Assembly (NCBI GenBank): GCA_023014335.1
Contig: JAECYW010000002.1
Coordinates: 2,542,001 to 2,606,000, forward strand
From: Galerina marginata
Lineage: Eukaryota; Basidiomycota; Agaricomycetes; Agaricales; Galerinaceae
Length of the DNA: 64,000 bases
Direction of reading: 5' to 3'
How positions within the stretch are numbered: the stretch's first letter is position 1; the number at the start of each line of letters is the position of its first letter. Below the pieces are notes generated by a model. It was given only the letters and a program-made list of their open reading frames with translations, ran no database searches and was not told the DNA's origin. The translations under genes and the position numbers were made by a program. Positions 12,251 through 23,160 of this stretch are shown one piece after another.

Positions 12251-12818
12251 TACTCGCAGTGCCGTCCAGTCGAAGGCAATGTGGGTTCCCTCTATGGGCG
12301 TGCAACAAAAACCCTCTGCTTCTCCAATTTCGCATCTCTCCCCCTCATGATCATGACGATGATGAAAATGACACGGACATGAATTATTATACTTAGTGTA
12401 TATGCATAAATCTTTCCATTTTTTCCACCTTTCGTTCGCTGTTTCAGCACTGCATTTGTTTCTTGATTTCTTGCACGCACACATGGTTGTTTCTGATTTT
12501 ACAGTAAATTCTCAGCTTTTTTCTTTGCGGCTCTTATTTCTTAGCATTCCGCTTGCTATTGTCCTCGCATCCTCCATTAGTGTGCGTAAGCCCTATGTGT
12601 AGCTCATATTGGCATTTTTCAGCTCCTGCAAGTGATAACTTTTATGTATAGATAATATTTTACAAACATGGTTTTTTGGCCTGGTGTTAATTAGGGATCT
12701 AAACCTAGGATTAAGATAACCCTGCATGTATAATGCAACAGAGGTGTGCATTGAATGAAGTGAATCCTCAACTCTGATGATGATAGCGAATGGAAAGCAG
12801 CGGGCTGACAGAGCAAAA
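12251..12818. other. Intergenic region between convergent genes
   Basis: Separates the 3' ends of SPP1 and LSM1. It is AT-rich compared with the flanking genes and presumably holds both 3' UTRs. No further feature was seen. Confidence 0.5.
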
Positions 12819-13483
12819 TTAATAACCGTCACCTTCTCCACCCTCTTTGCAAAAGCCCTTCTGCTCGTATAAGATTTGCGATTTCGCCTCTTCGCGCTCC
12901 TTTTTGTCCTCGGCATCTTGCTTGTGGTATGAAGCGAGTAGATTGTAGTCCACTTGTTTGAGTGGTACATCGTCTTCCCGGTCCAGATCCTGAACAGAAT
13001 GACGTTCAGTGGTGGAAGAAAGGACGTCAAGAGTATGTGAAACGCACGATTTCGCCAAGCAGCACCACGTTCTCCCCTCGAATGAGGAACAGGCCGTGCC
13101 AGCTCTCCGCAAAGGCGTTTCCGTGGTATATTCGCTCGACAGTATCTTCGAGTACGAGGTTGGCTATCGAAGAAGAGTATCGATGAACATGACACGCATC
13201 GAAACCCCGTATACAGAACCCTCACCAAATTGATCATACGAACGCAAGACACCGTGTAGTTTCCTGCCGTCGCGTAGGATCACCAGCATCTTTCCTAGGC
13301 AAAGTGCAGCATTGCCCGAGAGAAATAAGTGTTGGAAGGTTGAGGAAATGCAACGGGAACAAGGGGGGATATGGGGAGATTTGCTCAGGACGGAACTGGA
13401 GAAGCGTGATGACTTTGGGCAGACGTACTGTCCACACAATCCACCAGGGAGCCCGACGTTGTGAAAGGAATTAACGAATCCAT
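12819..13483 (-). CDS. LSM1: U6 snRNA-associated Sm-like protein LSm1
   Basis: Four exons: 13483-13429, 13294-13226, 13163-13048 and 12989-12819, giving 136 residues. The start MDSLIPFTTSGSLVDCVDR and the Sm1 motif region MLVILRDGRKLHGVLRSYDQ are followed by the Sm2 motif FLIRGENVVLLGEID. The tail DLDREDDVPLKQV is characteristic of LSm1 rather than other Sm-like paralogues. LSm1 joins LSm2-7 in the cytoplasmic ring that binds oligoadenylated mRNA 3' ends with Pat1 and promotes decapping. The frame is clean across all four exons. Confidence 0.96.
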
Positions 13484-13630
13484 GGTGACCTGGATTAAAA
13501 GAGAGGCTGCTCTAGGCAGCGGAACCTTGAAGGAAGTACGGAGGAAAGAAGGAGGGAAGCCTGAACGAGGTGGAGAACACCAGAAACGTTATACGAACAT
13601 TATGGAGCCCTGAATCCCTTCCATTTTAAA

Positions 13631-13721
13631 GCTGGAATGGCCGAGTCGTTAAGGCGAGTGATTTGAATTACATCCCATCACTTGGTGTTTCACCGCGTAG
13701 GTTCAAATCCTGCTTCCAGCG
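13631..13721 (+). tRNA. tRNA-Ser(UGA) with a 9-base intron
   Basis: A complete class II tRNA can be folded by hand. The acceptor stem pairs 13631-13637 (gctggaa) with 13714-13720 (ttccagc), discriminator G13721. The D arm carries gccgag...ggc. The anticodon stem pairs agtga (13657-13661) with tcact (13678-13682). The loop holds anticodon TGA at 13664-13666, interrupted after position 37 by a 9-base intron, 13668-13676, the canonical site for nuclear tRNA introns. A long variable arm (ggtg-ttt-cacc, 13684-13694) fits serine. The T arm is gtagg-ttcaaat-cctgc (13697-13713). CCA is not encoded, as expected for a nuclear gene. Confidence 0.93.
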
Positions 13722-14494
13722 AACTTTTGGCTATTTTGCCTCATCCCCAACCACTGTAGCTCAGCATTTTTTTCTTCAAATATACTAACATCATACGTTC
13801 AAATGCTGCGGGATTTTCGCCAATTTTTCCTGCACAACCACACAATTCTCTATTCTCGCAATCATTTTATAAGATACATTATTGGAAACACAAAATGTGG
13901 TCATAAATTCCATCAGAAACAGTTGATAAGTAGAGCAAAGGTACAGGGGTAGCAAGAGACTACCATGCTTCTTGAAGACAGCAGGGCAAAGTCAAACACT
14001 TTGTTCAGCGGAAAAATAGCAAACTGCTCTGCCTTGATCCAACCCACGCCTAGAGTTTTTATTGTCCCTAGCCTGAGCAGCGGGTCCATTTCGCGACAAC
14101 ATAATTTAGTGCTCAGTTCGAGCCAAGGGAAAAGCCCCCAGCATGATGAGAATGTGAATGATGACTGGTATTGAGATAGTAAACTCATTCTCGCTTTTGC
14201 ATTCAGGTAAGTTGCACAAAGCATTGCACTTAGTGTTTGTTAGGCAACCTGGAGTAGAACTTTAGTTGTTTCTAAACGCGATGAAGAATTTACTTACCCG
14301 AATCCTTGATTTTCGGTGACTGAGCGCCTCCGCCTTGCCTCGGTCGAAGTTCCTCCGGTGAATATTTCTGGCGAGACTGACTCTAGAAAGAATAGCATTG
14401 CTCCATCACGTTCAGGTTTATAATTTAGGCTCTAAGCCCGGTCTCTGTTCGGTACGTTTGTGGTGGTATCTAAGTCTGATGAATAAATTACAAG
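13722..14494. other. Intergenic region, possible unrecognised small gene on the minus strand
   Basis: A 103-codon frame at 13913-14224 (-) and a short upstream exon-like segment near 14299-14385 (-), which encodes SPKIKDSG-like sequence ending at a good GTAAGT donor, might belong to one small gene. I could not join them into a convincing protein or recognise a family. Otherwise nothing was seen. Confidence 0.2.
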
Positions 14495-14937
14495 TCATGA
14501 AGAGGTAGCTGTTGCGGGGTATTCCCATTGTCCTGGTTCGGGTTTTTCTTCTAAAGGCTCCCATCTGTGTACCTTTCATTAGATACACGTGTAGAAATCC
14601 TATGGAGCAGAGCTTACGCTTTCCATTCCACCATTTTTGCGACCAATGACAGTTCGTCTGCAGCAATGTCCAAAGCCTCCTCAATGTGCCCCTCGTTCAA
14701 TTGTGTCTCTGCTACAGAGATATCACCCTTGGCGCCGTTCACGATGTTCAGTTTATGCCGTACGAGAGCCTCGACGCCTTGGCGATAGACGGAGGTTTGC
14801 GGGACGGACGAGAGTGCTGACAGCGTTGACTCATATGTCTTCACCAGTTCGGGCAGGGGATCAGGGTGAACTTTAAGGCCATGAATACCGGTTGTTTGCT
14901 TCAAGGCTTGAAGCAGAGGGCGCGTTATGCGGAACAT
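14495..14937 (-). CDS. NDUFA5: NADH:ubiquinone oxidoreductase subunit NDUFA5-like (complex I)
   Basis: Two exons, 14937-14618 and 14564-14495, give 129 residues. The start MFRITRPLLQALKQTTG is chosen over an in-frame ATG 16 codons upstream because the family begins close to this point. The conserved body includes GIHGLKVHPDPLPEL, a stretch ending VYRQGVEALVRHKL, and AKMVEWKAWEPLEEKPEPGQW. This is the ETC_C1_NDUFA5 family, an accessory subunit of the matrix arm of mitochondrial complex I (fungal 29.9 kDa subunit). The single 53-bp intron falls within an alanine codon. The frame is intact. Confidence 0.94.
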
Positions 14938-15039
14938 TGAGGACGACGAGGATGTGGTTGGGGAGAGGGCGGCTTGTGGGAGCAACGCGTCGGAGTCTCA
15001 ATTCAATTTCTTGCTCCTTGCGCTCGTTCCCTTCGCTTC

Positions 15040-15482
15040 ATGGCCGCCCTCGCTCTTCGTCAAACACAGACTCTTCTTCCGTCAATACGACGCTCATTAT
15101 GGGCTAGTTGGTTACCTCCAGTCTTGACGGCGACATCCCTCAGCTTGCCTCGGACATCATGGTCACTGCCCTCGTTACAAGATCTCCTTGACCTCTTTCC
15201 TCCATTTTTACTCGCGGTACCAAAGTCGAAAACATCGCATTCGCGAAAAGCTATGCGAAGCGCGAATAAGGGTTTGAAAGATAAACGAAGTGCGTTCGTG
15301 ATTTAGGTCCACTGGCGAAAAACACTAACGATTGTGTCCTGTTCACAGATATCACCAACTGTGCCGGTTGTGGCTCTGTTAAACTGGCCCACCATATTTG
15401 CCCGAACTGCTACAGTGCAGTAACGCGTCAATGGAAGGCAAACAACAAGCAAAATGCGGGCGATATCCCAGATATGTCATAA
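15040..15482 (+). CDS. MRPL32: Mitochondrial large ribosomal subunit protein bL32m
   Basis: Two exons, 15040-15289 and 15349-15482, encode 127 residues. A basic, hydroxylated N-terminus suggests mitochondrial import. The mature protein starts at about AVPKSKTSHSRKAMRSANKG, the hallmark of bacterial-type L32. It continues with the zinc-binding CxxC pair in NCAGCGSVKLAHHICPNC. A component of the mitochondrial 54S subunit. It starts 103 bp from the NDUFA5 start in divergent orientation, so two mitochondrial genes share a promoter region. The frame is intact. Confidence 0.94.
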
Positions 15483-15968
15483 CACGCTGAAACTACGCCC
15501 CCAGAATTGTGAGTACTGTAAGCCCTGCCGCTCCATGGTAATGCTAAATTACACCTCAGTCCACACGCTCATTTATCCATCCATGATGTATGTTATGGAC
15601 ATAGTTCCGGCTTTTGGCTTTGAGAACCCAGGTTCCTTCAACCCCTGCTGCAGGAGATTCTGACCACGAATACGTTAGACCGGAGCTTGAGGAAGAGTCG
15701 TCTTGACAAAAGTATGAGTAGATTGGTATAGCCTGGTTTGAGTAATGCGCTTCAATGTTCTACCAGTGCCATAAGTACATACTTGCGCGTGAACTTGAAA
15801 TCAAAGGCTTTGGGAATGGATTCATTTGCCGGTCCGCGGCTTTCGCCCTGTCTACGTTCTCATGTGAACAACTCGAACATGGACTTTACACGAATGGCAT
15901 TATCTTGACCCGTTGAACATTCCATTTCATCTGTTGCTTACTACGCTTTCTTATTCTCCATCTCTAGC
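15483..15968. other. Intergenic region upstream of the thiolase gene
   Basis: No gene, RNA or repeat was recognised. It should contain the bL32m 3' UTR and the thiolase promoter. Confidence 0.4.
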
Positions 15969-17718
15969 ATGTTTCTTGCTTCACGCTTGGCCTTGAGACG
16001 CGCTGTTTACCCCGCTTTGGCCCGAGCTGCTAGTTCTGTACCTCATCGCCGTGGCCTTGCCGATATCCTTGAAAAGAAACCGGATGATGTTGTGATTACC
16101 TTTGCAAAGCGCACTGCGGTCGGAAGAGCGAAGAAAGGGCAGTTCAAGGATACACCTGTCGATGAACTCTTGCTTGCCCTGTTCAAGGTTCTTGCACGAG
16201 GTTACTGGACTCTACCCAATGCTCATTTGTACCGCAGGCTACTCTAGAGCAGACCAAGTTGGACCCATCCAAGATTGACGACATTTGCGTTGGTGAGTAT
16301 GTCCTATGGCTTCATGAACTCCAATGCAATGCTGATGAACGTCGTCACTAGCAACCTGCCATCCTCCTTCCCCGCTTTACATTTCAAGAGCAGCCGCTAT
16401 CGCCGCCGGTATTCCATATGAAGTGCCTATCTCTGTTGTAAATAGGTTGTGCTCTTCGGGATTAATGGCTATTCGCACCATTGCCCATGCCATCAAGGCC
16501 GGAGAAGTTTCTCTCGGTCTCGCGGTTGGTGTCGAAAGCATGAGTTTGAAGTAAGTCCCAGAGTTGTCGCTACTCTTCATTGTACTAAATGCGATACCCG
16601 TGCTGGTCCGTAAAGCCCCAGACCAACTCCCGAAGTCGTGGAGGCGGTCTCTCACCATCAACACGCGCATGACTGTATGGAGGTGACCCTCACATTATCG
16701 CGAATTCATGATCCGTACATTCAACCGCCCTCCATAGCCTATGGGCTGGACTTCTGAAATGGTTGCCCAAAATTTCAATGTTTCTCGGAAAACGCAAGAT
16801 GAATATGCCTTCATATCGCACAGCAGAGCGAGCCATGTGAACTTTTACTTTCCTTCGAGCCGACTGTTGTACTAAAGGAAGCTCTCAAATTCTGTAGGCA
16901 GTCTCAACGAAAATTTTGACGACGAAATAATACCCATTGAAATCAGAGGCGCCAAAATCACGAAGGATGACACTGTGAGGCCAGGCGTTACTCTTCAAGG
17001 ACTAGCTGCCTTGAAGCCTGCGTTTCCAAACTGGGGTGAATCAAGTACCACAGCAGGAAACGCAAGTGGAGTAGGCGACGGAGCTGGACTATGTATCATG
17101 ACTACCCGTGCACGAGCTGAGGAGGAAGGCATGGAAATTGTCGGCAAATATGTCACGTCTACAGTCGTTGGTCAGTATTTATTTCTTGCTCGGAACAACC
17201 AGTGAGATGGAATGACCCGATCTTCGCAGGTGTCGAACCTCGATATATGGGCATTTCGCCTATTTATGCCGTCCCAAAAGTCCTTGCGCAAGCTGGATTA
17301 ACCAAAGAGGATGTTGACGTTTATGAGGTATGTCTCCGTTGCGTTTTGGAATCCTCGTCTTGAAACCTTTGTCCGCTAGATGAATGAAGCATTCGCGTCA
17401 CAATTTGCGTACTGCGTCGAACAACTCGGGGTACCAATCAAGAAAATTAACCCCAAGTACGTCCTGTTTCTCCGAGTGCCTTGATTGTACTGAAAAAGAA
17501 AATCAGCGGCGGCGCAATAGCCATTTCTCATCCTCTAGCCATGAGTACGTCTGGTCTTGCTTCATGATAGTCCTGCCTGACAAAGAATTACAGCCGGAAT
17601 CCGACAAGTCGTGACCGGCCTGGCAGAACTGAAGAGGTCAGGTCACAAGATCTTATGTACCAGCATGTGTGTCGGTAGTGGTATGGGAGCGGCAGGCATC
17701 TTCGTGAATGAGGCGTGA
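15969..17718 (+). CDS. 3-ketoacyl-CoA thiolase (acetyl-CoA C-acyltransferase)
   Basis: Ten exons: 15969-16187, 16238-16292, 16352-16550, 16616-16682, 16738-16836, 16898-17170, 17230-17327, 17380-17456, 17507-17544 and 17594-17718, about 416 residues. The nucleophilic cysteine lies in [13 protein letters not shown]. The later catalytic blocks are [25 protein letters not shown] and the C-terminal cysteine segment [14 protein letters not shown]. The N-terminus ([20 protein letters not shown]) is basic and amphipathic, suggesting mitochondrial import. It does not fit a PTS2 peroxisomal signal well. The enzyme performs the last thiolytic step of fatty acid beta-oxidation. The join after exon 5 is one base short: CATG-tgaac would need one more G for the frame to continue into [13 protein letters not shown] read this as a likely single-base deletion. 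Confidence 0.92.
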
Positions 17719-18240
17719 CATCCGCAAAGATGTAAATAGAATGCCTGAATTTAACGATAAAGGCATGGAAGAGGGAATGGTGAATATATTTGTAGCGGCC
17801 AACACAGGTTTATACAACGAGATACCAAACGAAGGCGTCATAATAGTGTTCAACCTGAAGAGTGTAAGTCAGTATTGAACGTCGTAGATGAAACATTAGC
17901 CCAAAATATCCTCAGAAAGTCATCTATGTCATTGGCTCGCCTAGGGCGAAACAGATCGACTAAGAGGTGCCATAGGTTGAGAAATTACAACACTCGTCAC
18001 AGAAAATGAAGGGGTGAGGGTACAAAAACGGAAAACTAACCTATCAGAGGAAGAAACACGTCACGGTGGTTGACGACGGAGAATGCGAGAAAGCCAAAAA
18101 TTCTGACGCGGTTTATATTCTTAGTTAAGCGTCACGTGCTCGGCAATGAGCGAGAGAAACTGTGTAGCTATCAAGCCACCCAATTTAATTGGGCTAGAAC
18201 GATCGGCACCGTCCTCGACATTATCGCCAGCAAGCTCAAG
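17719..18240. other. Intergenic region with RPS3 promoter
   Basis: Contains a CACGTG hexamer at 18133-18138, about 180 bp upstream of the RPS3 start codon. No coding region was recognised. Confidence 0.4.
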
Positions 18241-18301
18241 GTAAGAATTTTGGTCTGATCGTCGGTGAAGGCACTTTCTGACGCCGTTGGTTGTGCATTA
18301 G
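18241..18301 (+). other. Probable 5' UTR intron of RPS3
   Basis: The sequence runs from a GTAAGAAT donor to a TTGTGCATTAG acceptor, 61 bp, ending 14 bases before the RPS3 ATG. Length and ends match the coding introns in this window. Leader introns are common in fungal ribosomal protein genes. Confidence 0.6.
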
Positions 18302-18315
18302 CGCCGCCTCTCAAA

Positions 18316-19260
18316 ATGTCTGCCCAAATTTCCAAGAAGAGAAAGTTCGTAGCTGATGGTGTCTTCCGCGCTGAACTCAATGAGTTCTTCACCCGCGAAC
18401 TTGCTGAGGAAGGTTATTCTGGTTGCGATGTTCGCGTGACCCACGCCCGCACTGAGGTTCGACCGATTTCACGCTTTTTCTATCATCTTCCTCAATCATC
18501 TTACAAACTAGATCATCATTCGTGCAACCCACACACAAGAAGTCCTTGGAGAGAAGGGCCGTCGCATCCGTGAACTCACAGCTCTCGTCCAAAAGCGCTT
18601 CAAATTCCCCGAAAACTCCCTTGAACTTTACGCCGAGAAAGTGCAATACCGTGGTCTTTCCGCTATCGCTCAATGTGAGAGCTTGAGGTACAAACTACTC
18701 GGCGGTCTCGCCGTTCGTCGGTATGTACTAAACCTGCTACAACTCGATTGGAATTGACATTACACCCAAGTGCCTGTTATGGCGTCCTTCGTTTCGTTAT
18801 GGAGTCTGGTGCCAAAGGTTGTGAAGTTGTTGTTTCTGGCAAGCTTCGTGCAGCCCGTGCCAAGTCAATGAAATTCACTGACGGTTTCATGATTCACTCC
18901 TGGTCAACCGGCTCGTGATTTTGTGGACTATGCCGTCCGGCACGTCCTGCTGCGTCAAGGCGTCCTTGGTATCAAGGTTAAAATGTACGCACCATTTACC
19001 AAGTCTCAGATAACCGAAATTAATCATTGTCCCCTGTCAGCATGAAAGGCTACGACCCCGAAGGCCAGCTTGGACCTCGCAAACCTCTGCCGGATTCCGT
19101 CCAAATTCTCGAACCTCCCGTCGACAAAATTGTTTCCGAACCTTCGTCCGAGCAACGCGAGCCTGCCGTTCCGGTTGCCCCGGTTGCTCCTGCAGAAGAA
19201 TTCGCCGCTGCAGAGGGCTTCCAACAACCGGAAGCCTATACCGAGCAACCTGTGTTCTGA
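18316..19260 (+). CDS. RPS3: 40S ribosomal protein uS3 (RPS3)
   Basis: Four exons: 18316-18456, 18512-18720, 18771-18984 and 19041-19260, about 260 residues. [18 protein letters not shown], the KH-domain segment [35 protein letters not shown] and [20 protein letters not shown] are near-universal in eukaryotic uS3. The protein lies at the mRNA entry channel of the small subunit. The C-terminal tail is acidic and Ala/Pro/Glu-rich, longer than in yeast. At 18899-18901 there is one extra base (cactcctgg): the frame changes between FMIHS and [11 protein letters not shown]. Such a break in an indispensable ribosomal protein is hard to accept as real and supports sequencing error. A 61-bp leader intron precedes the start. 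Confidence 0.95.
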
Positions 19261-19401
19261 TCTCTGTATTATATACTATGCTCCCCTGCAAAGGATCACC
19301 TTGATGATGCTTGCAACCTCTGCAACCTTTCAACATGAACAATACAAATTTCATATATACATAATGAAAGGTATAAAAACGAAGGATTTGAAATATAGTC
19401 C

Positions 19402-22400
19402 TCAATTTATGGTTTGAGTAACGCTACTCCCTGCCAATCCATCTGATGGAAGCTGGAAGACCAAGGTCTTGAGGAGTCCTGTCCCCCAGTGTTTCGGTTT
19501 TTGTCCTGTGGGCCCAAGGGCCAGTGATACTTGAACCGCGATGAGAGACTGAGATGGGTCAGAGACCGTTATTTCGCCTGTTTTGAGCCGGTATATCAGG
19601 GCTATGCCCCCTGTGGTAGTCACTGTAATAGGTGCAGACTTGGCATCTGGGGTGAAAGTGATAGAACCTCCGCTGGCCTGCCAGAAGACAAGCATGGCGA
19701 TTTGATTAGCGACATCGTACACAGCTGAAATGATGTCGTCATTCTGGATATCTTGGAGGTTGAGTTGTTTAACCTTCTGCTTGAAGGCCTTCTGCGTTGT
19801 GCCAGGGAAAACTGTATAAGAAATAGGAGCAGAAATGGTATCATGTTGGATCCAAGCGGCGAACAAGTCAACTGTGATAGGAGGTTGTGTTGATGTTCCA
19901 ATAACGGCCCAATTGCCAGTCTTCTCTCCAATTTGAACGGATACGCTGGCCAGTGCCGTTGAAGTCGGGGAACGAATAGCCTACATTGGCATGCCATAGT
20001 GTCTCGGGAATCGCTTTCGTCATGGATCCACTTTCTGCGTCGTTTAAAATTACTGTGCCAGAATGGCGCTTTTGATCGAGCACGGTGAAGACGGGAGCAT
20101 TGGTTGAGGATGACATGTTGGAAATCATGACATGTTGGACGTCGTCTTCAAGGAAAAACCATACTTTTTGCCAATGGAGTGACGCGGTTAGAGGGTTGGT
20201 GTATCGCATAGCCGCTACACCAACGGAGTCGTCAGAAACGCCACCGACAAAGCTCTCGACGCCACTTTGCTGTGTGGTCCCGCAGACTAGTGCGGTGGCA
20301 TTGTAGTCCACGGTTATCCCCGGAATAAGATTCCAGTCCCAAGCCGCTGAAATATCCTCGTATTCGTTGCCCGCAAGGTATGTATAGACAGTACCATCGG
20401 ATAGATGGAAACCTTCAGGCTATTGGTTTATAAGTATACTACCGACAGCAAACATCCAAATGATATTACCCACATTTTGTAAATTAGTGCACTCGGTGTT
20501 TTGAGTTCTGGACGAATACATTTTCACAGATGTGACATAATTGCTTCCTCGTTGAACCTAGCGTAATATATGATATTTAGAAAAGGCACTCTATATATCC
20601 AAAGAACTTTACCATGTAATCATTCGCATAAAACATGCGATTCCCTACGAGTTTTCCGGCGTTGGCGTTGCTAGACGTTGCAGACAGACTGTTCGCAAAA
20701 TTAATCAAGGAACTAGATGACCATTGTTGACCTAGTTCCAGAACTTCAGTCAGATTGATTTTGATGCTGCCAGTGGCTCTGTAGAAGTTTGTCGAGTCAT
20801 TCAGGTTTATTTTGTAAAGATAACATTACTCACTGGGCGTCTATGACCGGGAAACTAATAAACCTCCCAAGGACGGACTGACAAGAAAAATGAGTCGAAT
20901 ACGATGGTAAAACCAAATTGGACCTACAAAATCCCAATGAAGAACCCCTGTAATTGAGTTGATGAAAATCATCCATCGATCCCCATCAAAAAGGGTGGCG
21001 AAAGCTTCCTGAGAGTCAGACCCAGCCGCAAACTCCGTTCCACCAGCTTCGACTTCAAGATCAAGAAGATCAGTTCGTGCTACGAGTGAATCCGTCAGCG
21101 GAGCGACAACGAAGTCCAGAAATCAGTCCCACTAGTCTTTTCCTGCAAGAAAGAGTTATTTGATTGTTAACGGCGTACTTTGAGGGACTAACCATAATTG
21201 CCGTTATATAGCATTCCACCATGTTGACCTGCGACCTTCCATCAGAATGTGGACCACTACCCTTCAAAGTAAGATATGGTGCTGACCGAAGGAACCATCT
21301 GCTCGAATACCATCTACCTTAATACCATTTTTAATCTGAAGTTCTAAATGCACTCTTCGGTAGGCATCCGTGAGCAAAGAAACATTGTTGGTCAACAGGG
21401 CCTGATCAATGCCGATCTTAGCGACGTCAAGAGCATTCGCTCCTGTCAGGAAGCCCACTCCGTTGATATTGTGATCAAAGGTCGCATATGTGCGCCCGGT
21501 CATGTGCGTGCAGTTATTGATTTGTGTCTGGACAAGGGTGTCATTGAGAAGCAGGCAAACCTGGCTCACAAGTTCCGGGATTAGAATGATCTGCAAAGAC
21601 AGTTAGCTTATCTCTTCTCACGAAGGTTTGGATGAGAAACTGACGTTAGAGAACCAATTCGTATTCCTGAAAACTTTTAGCCTGAAAATTGAGAGTGTGT
21701 TATACAACGCCTACCACAAACTGTTATCGGAATTGGTACAGGGACATGCAGGAGTACCTCCAGAATCCAAGCATGCCGGATTTGTAAAGTCACGGCCGAA
21801 CCAGTAATCCATTGCGCTGGAGATAGCTGCTTTTAAGGTGGGGTCTTTGACAAACTGGTCGCCGCCTGAAAGACCGCCGTGCCAGGCGCCAGCCATGACG
21901 ACTAATTTGTTTGAAAACGTCAGAGTGCAGCAAATGAGTATATATACGAAGACTTACGAAGCCGTTGCCAGTGAGTCTGAGCTGGCCAGTTCGCCCGACG
22001 GGCAGGACATCCAGTAGTATAATCGACCTCACTATCTGGCCATTTTCCATTGCTCCCAAGGGTAGATAGCCTAGGTAAATTATTATTGATAGCACCATCT
22101 TGTAGCAGTTTTTAATGCTTACCATGCCGGAATCTGGTTTGGAAAGGAAGTGGCGCCAATAATGGAACTCAGCCTCCGAGACTGTAAAGTTAGAATTTCT
22201 TGGAGAGTACCCGGGTCAAGAGACTGCGTGGGTTGGATGACTGCCGCAGTGGCGGTTGCATTCTGGAATATAGTAGGGGTCGCAGAAGATATCGATGAGG
22301 AAGCCACAGATGTTCCATTTGCAAGATGGGTGACAGTTGGTTGGGTCGTATTCACACTTAGTGTTCCGCTGGGCAAGAGTGCTGAATGGTTCGATGACGC

Positions 22401-22508
22401 TACAGCACTTCCCGAAAGAGTACTATTCGCGGAGGCAAAGGATGAAAATAAGAGAGCGTGTGTTTGGAAAAGAACGTGCAGGGAGAGCACGAAACGCGTC
22501 CACATCAT
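19402..22508 (-). CDS. Polysaccharide lyase family 8 protein, copy A (secreted)
   Basis: An intron-rich gene read from MMWTRFVLSLHVLFQTHALL, a good signal peptide, through a Ser/Thr-rich stretch. The catalytic domain includes an Asn block (NTNWFSN), a His-Tyr block split by an intron (DGSFGQHGGMLYNGNYG), GNRMFYANDYMVQRG and LAGNEYEDISAAWDWNLIPG. The gene ends with the beta-sheet domain (VGGVSDDSVGVAAMRY) and TVTQTIN-like sequence before the stop. PL8 enzymes cleave uronic-acid polysaccharides such as hyaluronate, chondroitin or xanthan by beta-elimination, with Asn, His and Tyr as key residues. The substrate of the fungal members is uncertain. At the GGGG run 19967-19970 (plus-strand numbering) there is one extra base that shifts the frame. 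The gene lies directly downstream of a second PL8 gene on the same strand. Confidence 0.85.
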
Positions 22509-23160
22509 GGATATGCAGTGTGCAAGTTGGTGTGGACGGGGCAAGACACGAATATCGCTGGCTACATTGAGGGATAACGCGAGGTACATACTTATGTCCC
22601 CCGAGTTTCGCTTCGATATTGGACAGGCATCCGAAATCTGCCCGAGAAGACTGTTGCCGTAAGACCACAGAGCACAAGGCTATCATCATGATCCTTGAAA
22701 TGACTGTGGGAGCTTCTGTTTGACCCAATGACGGTCTGACCGCGCTTGACAACACAACGAATTTGAACGAAACCAGCCGAAAAAGAAACCTCGACCAAGT
22801 CATCAGGGCCGACTTCGTTTCTACTAGCCTCCAGCGAAGGGTCGGCATCAACCTCGAAACCACTTAAGCGTAGAGAAACAAACGGCATTGCAGAGGTGAT
22901 ATGGAATACAGGAAGTTCAGAGTAAAAGTCATGAGGCTATACGACGCATGGAGTCCAAAGCACCTTAAGTTGCAGTGCCAATCTTAGACGTGCAAATCAC
23001 CTGTTCCGTTCAAGTTTATTTAGTAATTATAACATCTACCTCCCGTCCAACAAACACTGCAGCCATGCATCGTTCATTCGTTCATCCGTACAACAGAAAA
23101 AATTAACACATAACAACGATAAACTGCTTATTCGACAGAGCCCTTGTCGACTTCGACTCT
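22509..23160. other. Spacer between the two PL8 genes
   Basis: About 650 bp that must hold the 3' end of copy B and the promoter of copy A. Reading frames here on both strands look non-coding and match no family. Confidence 0.4.
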
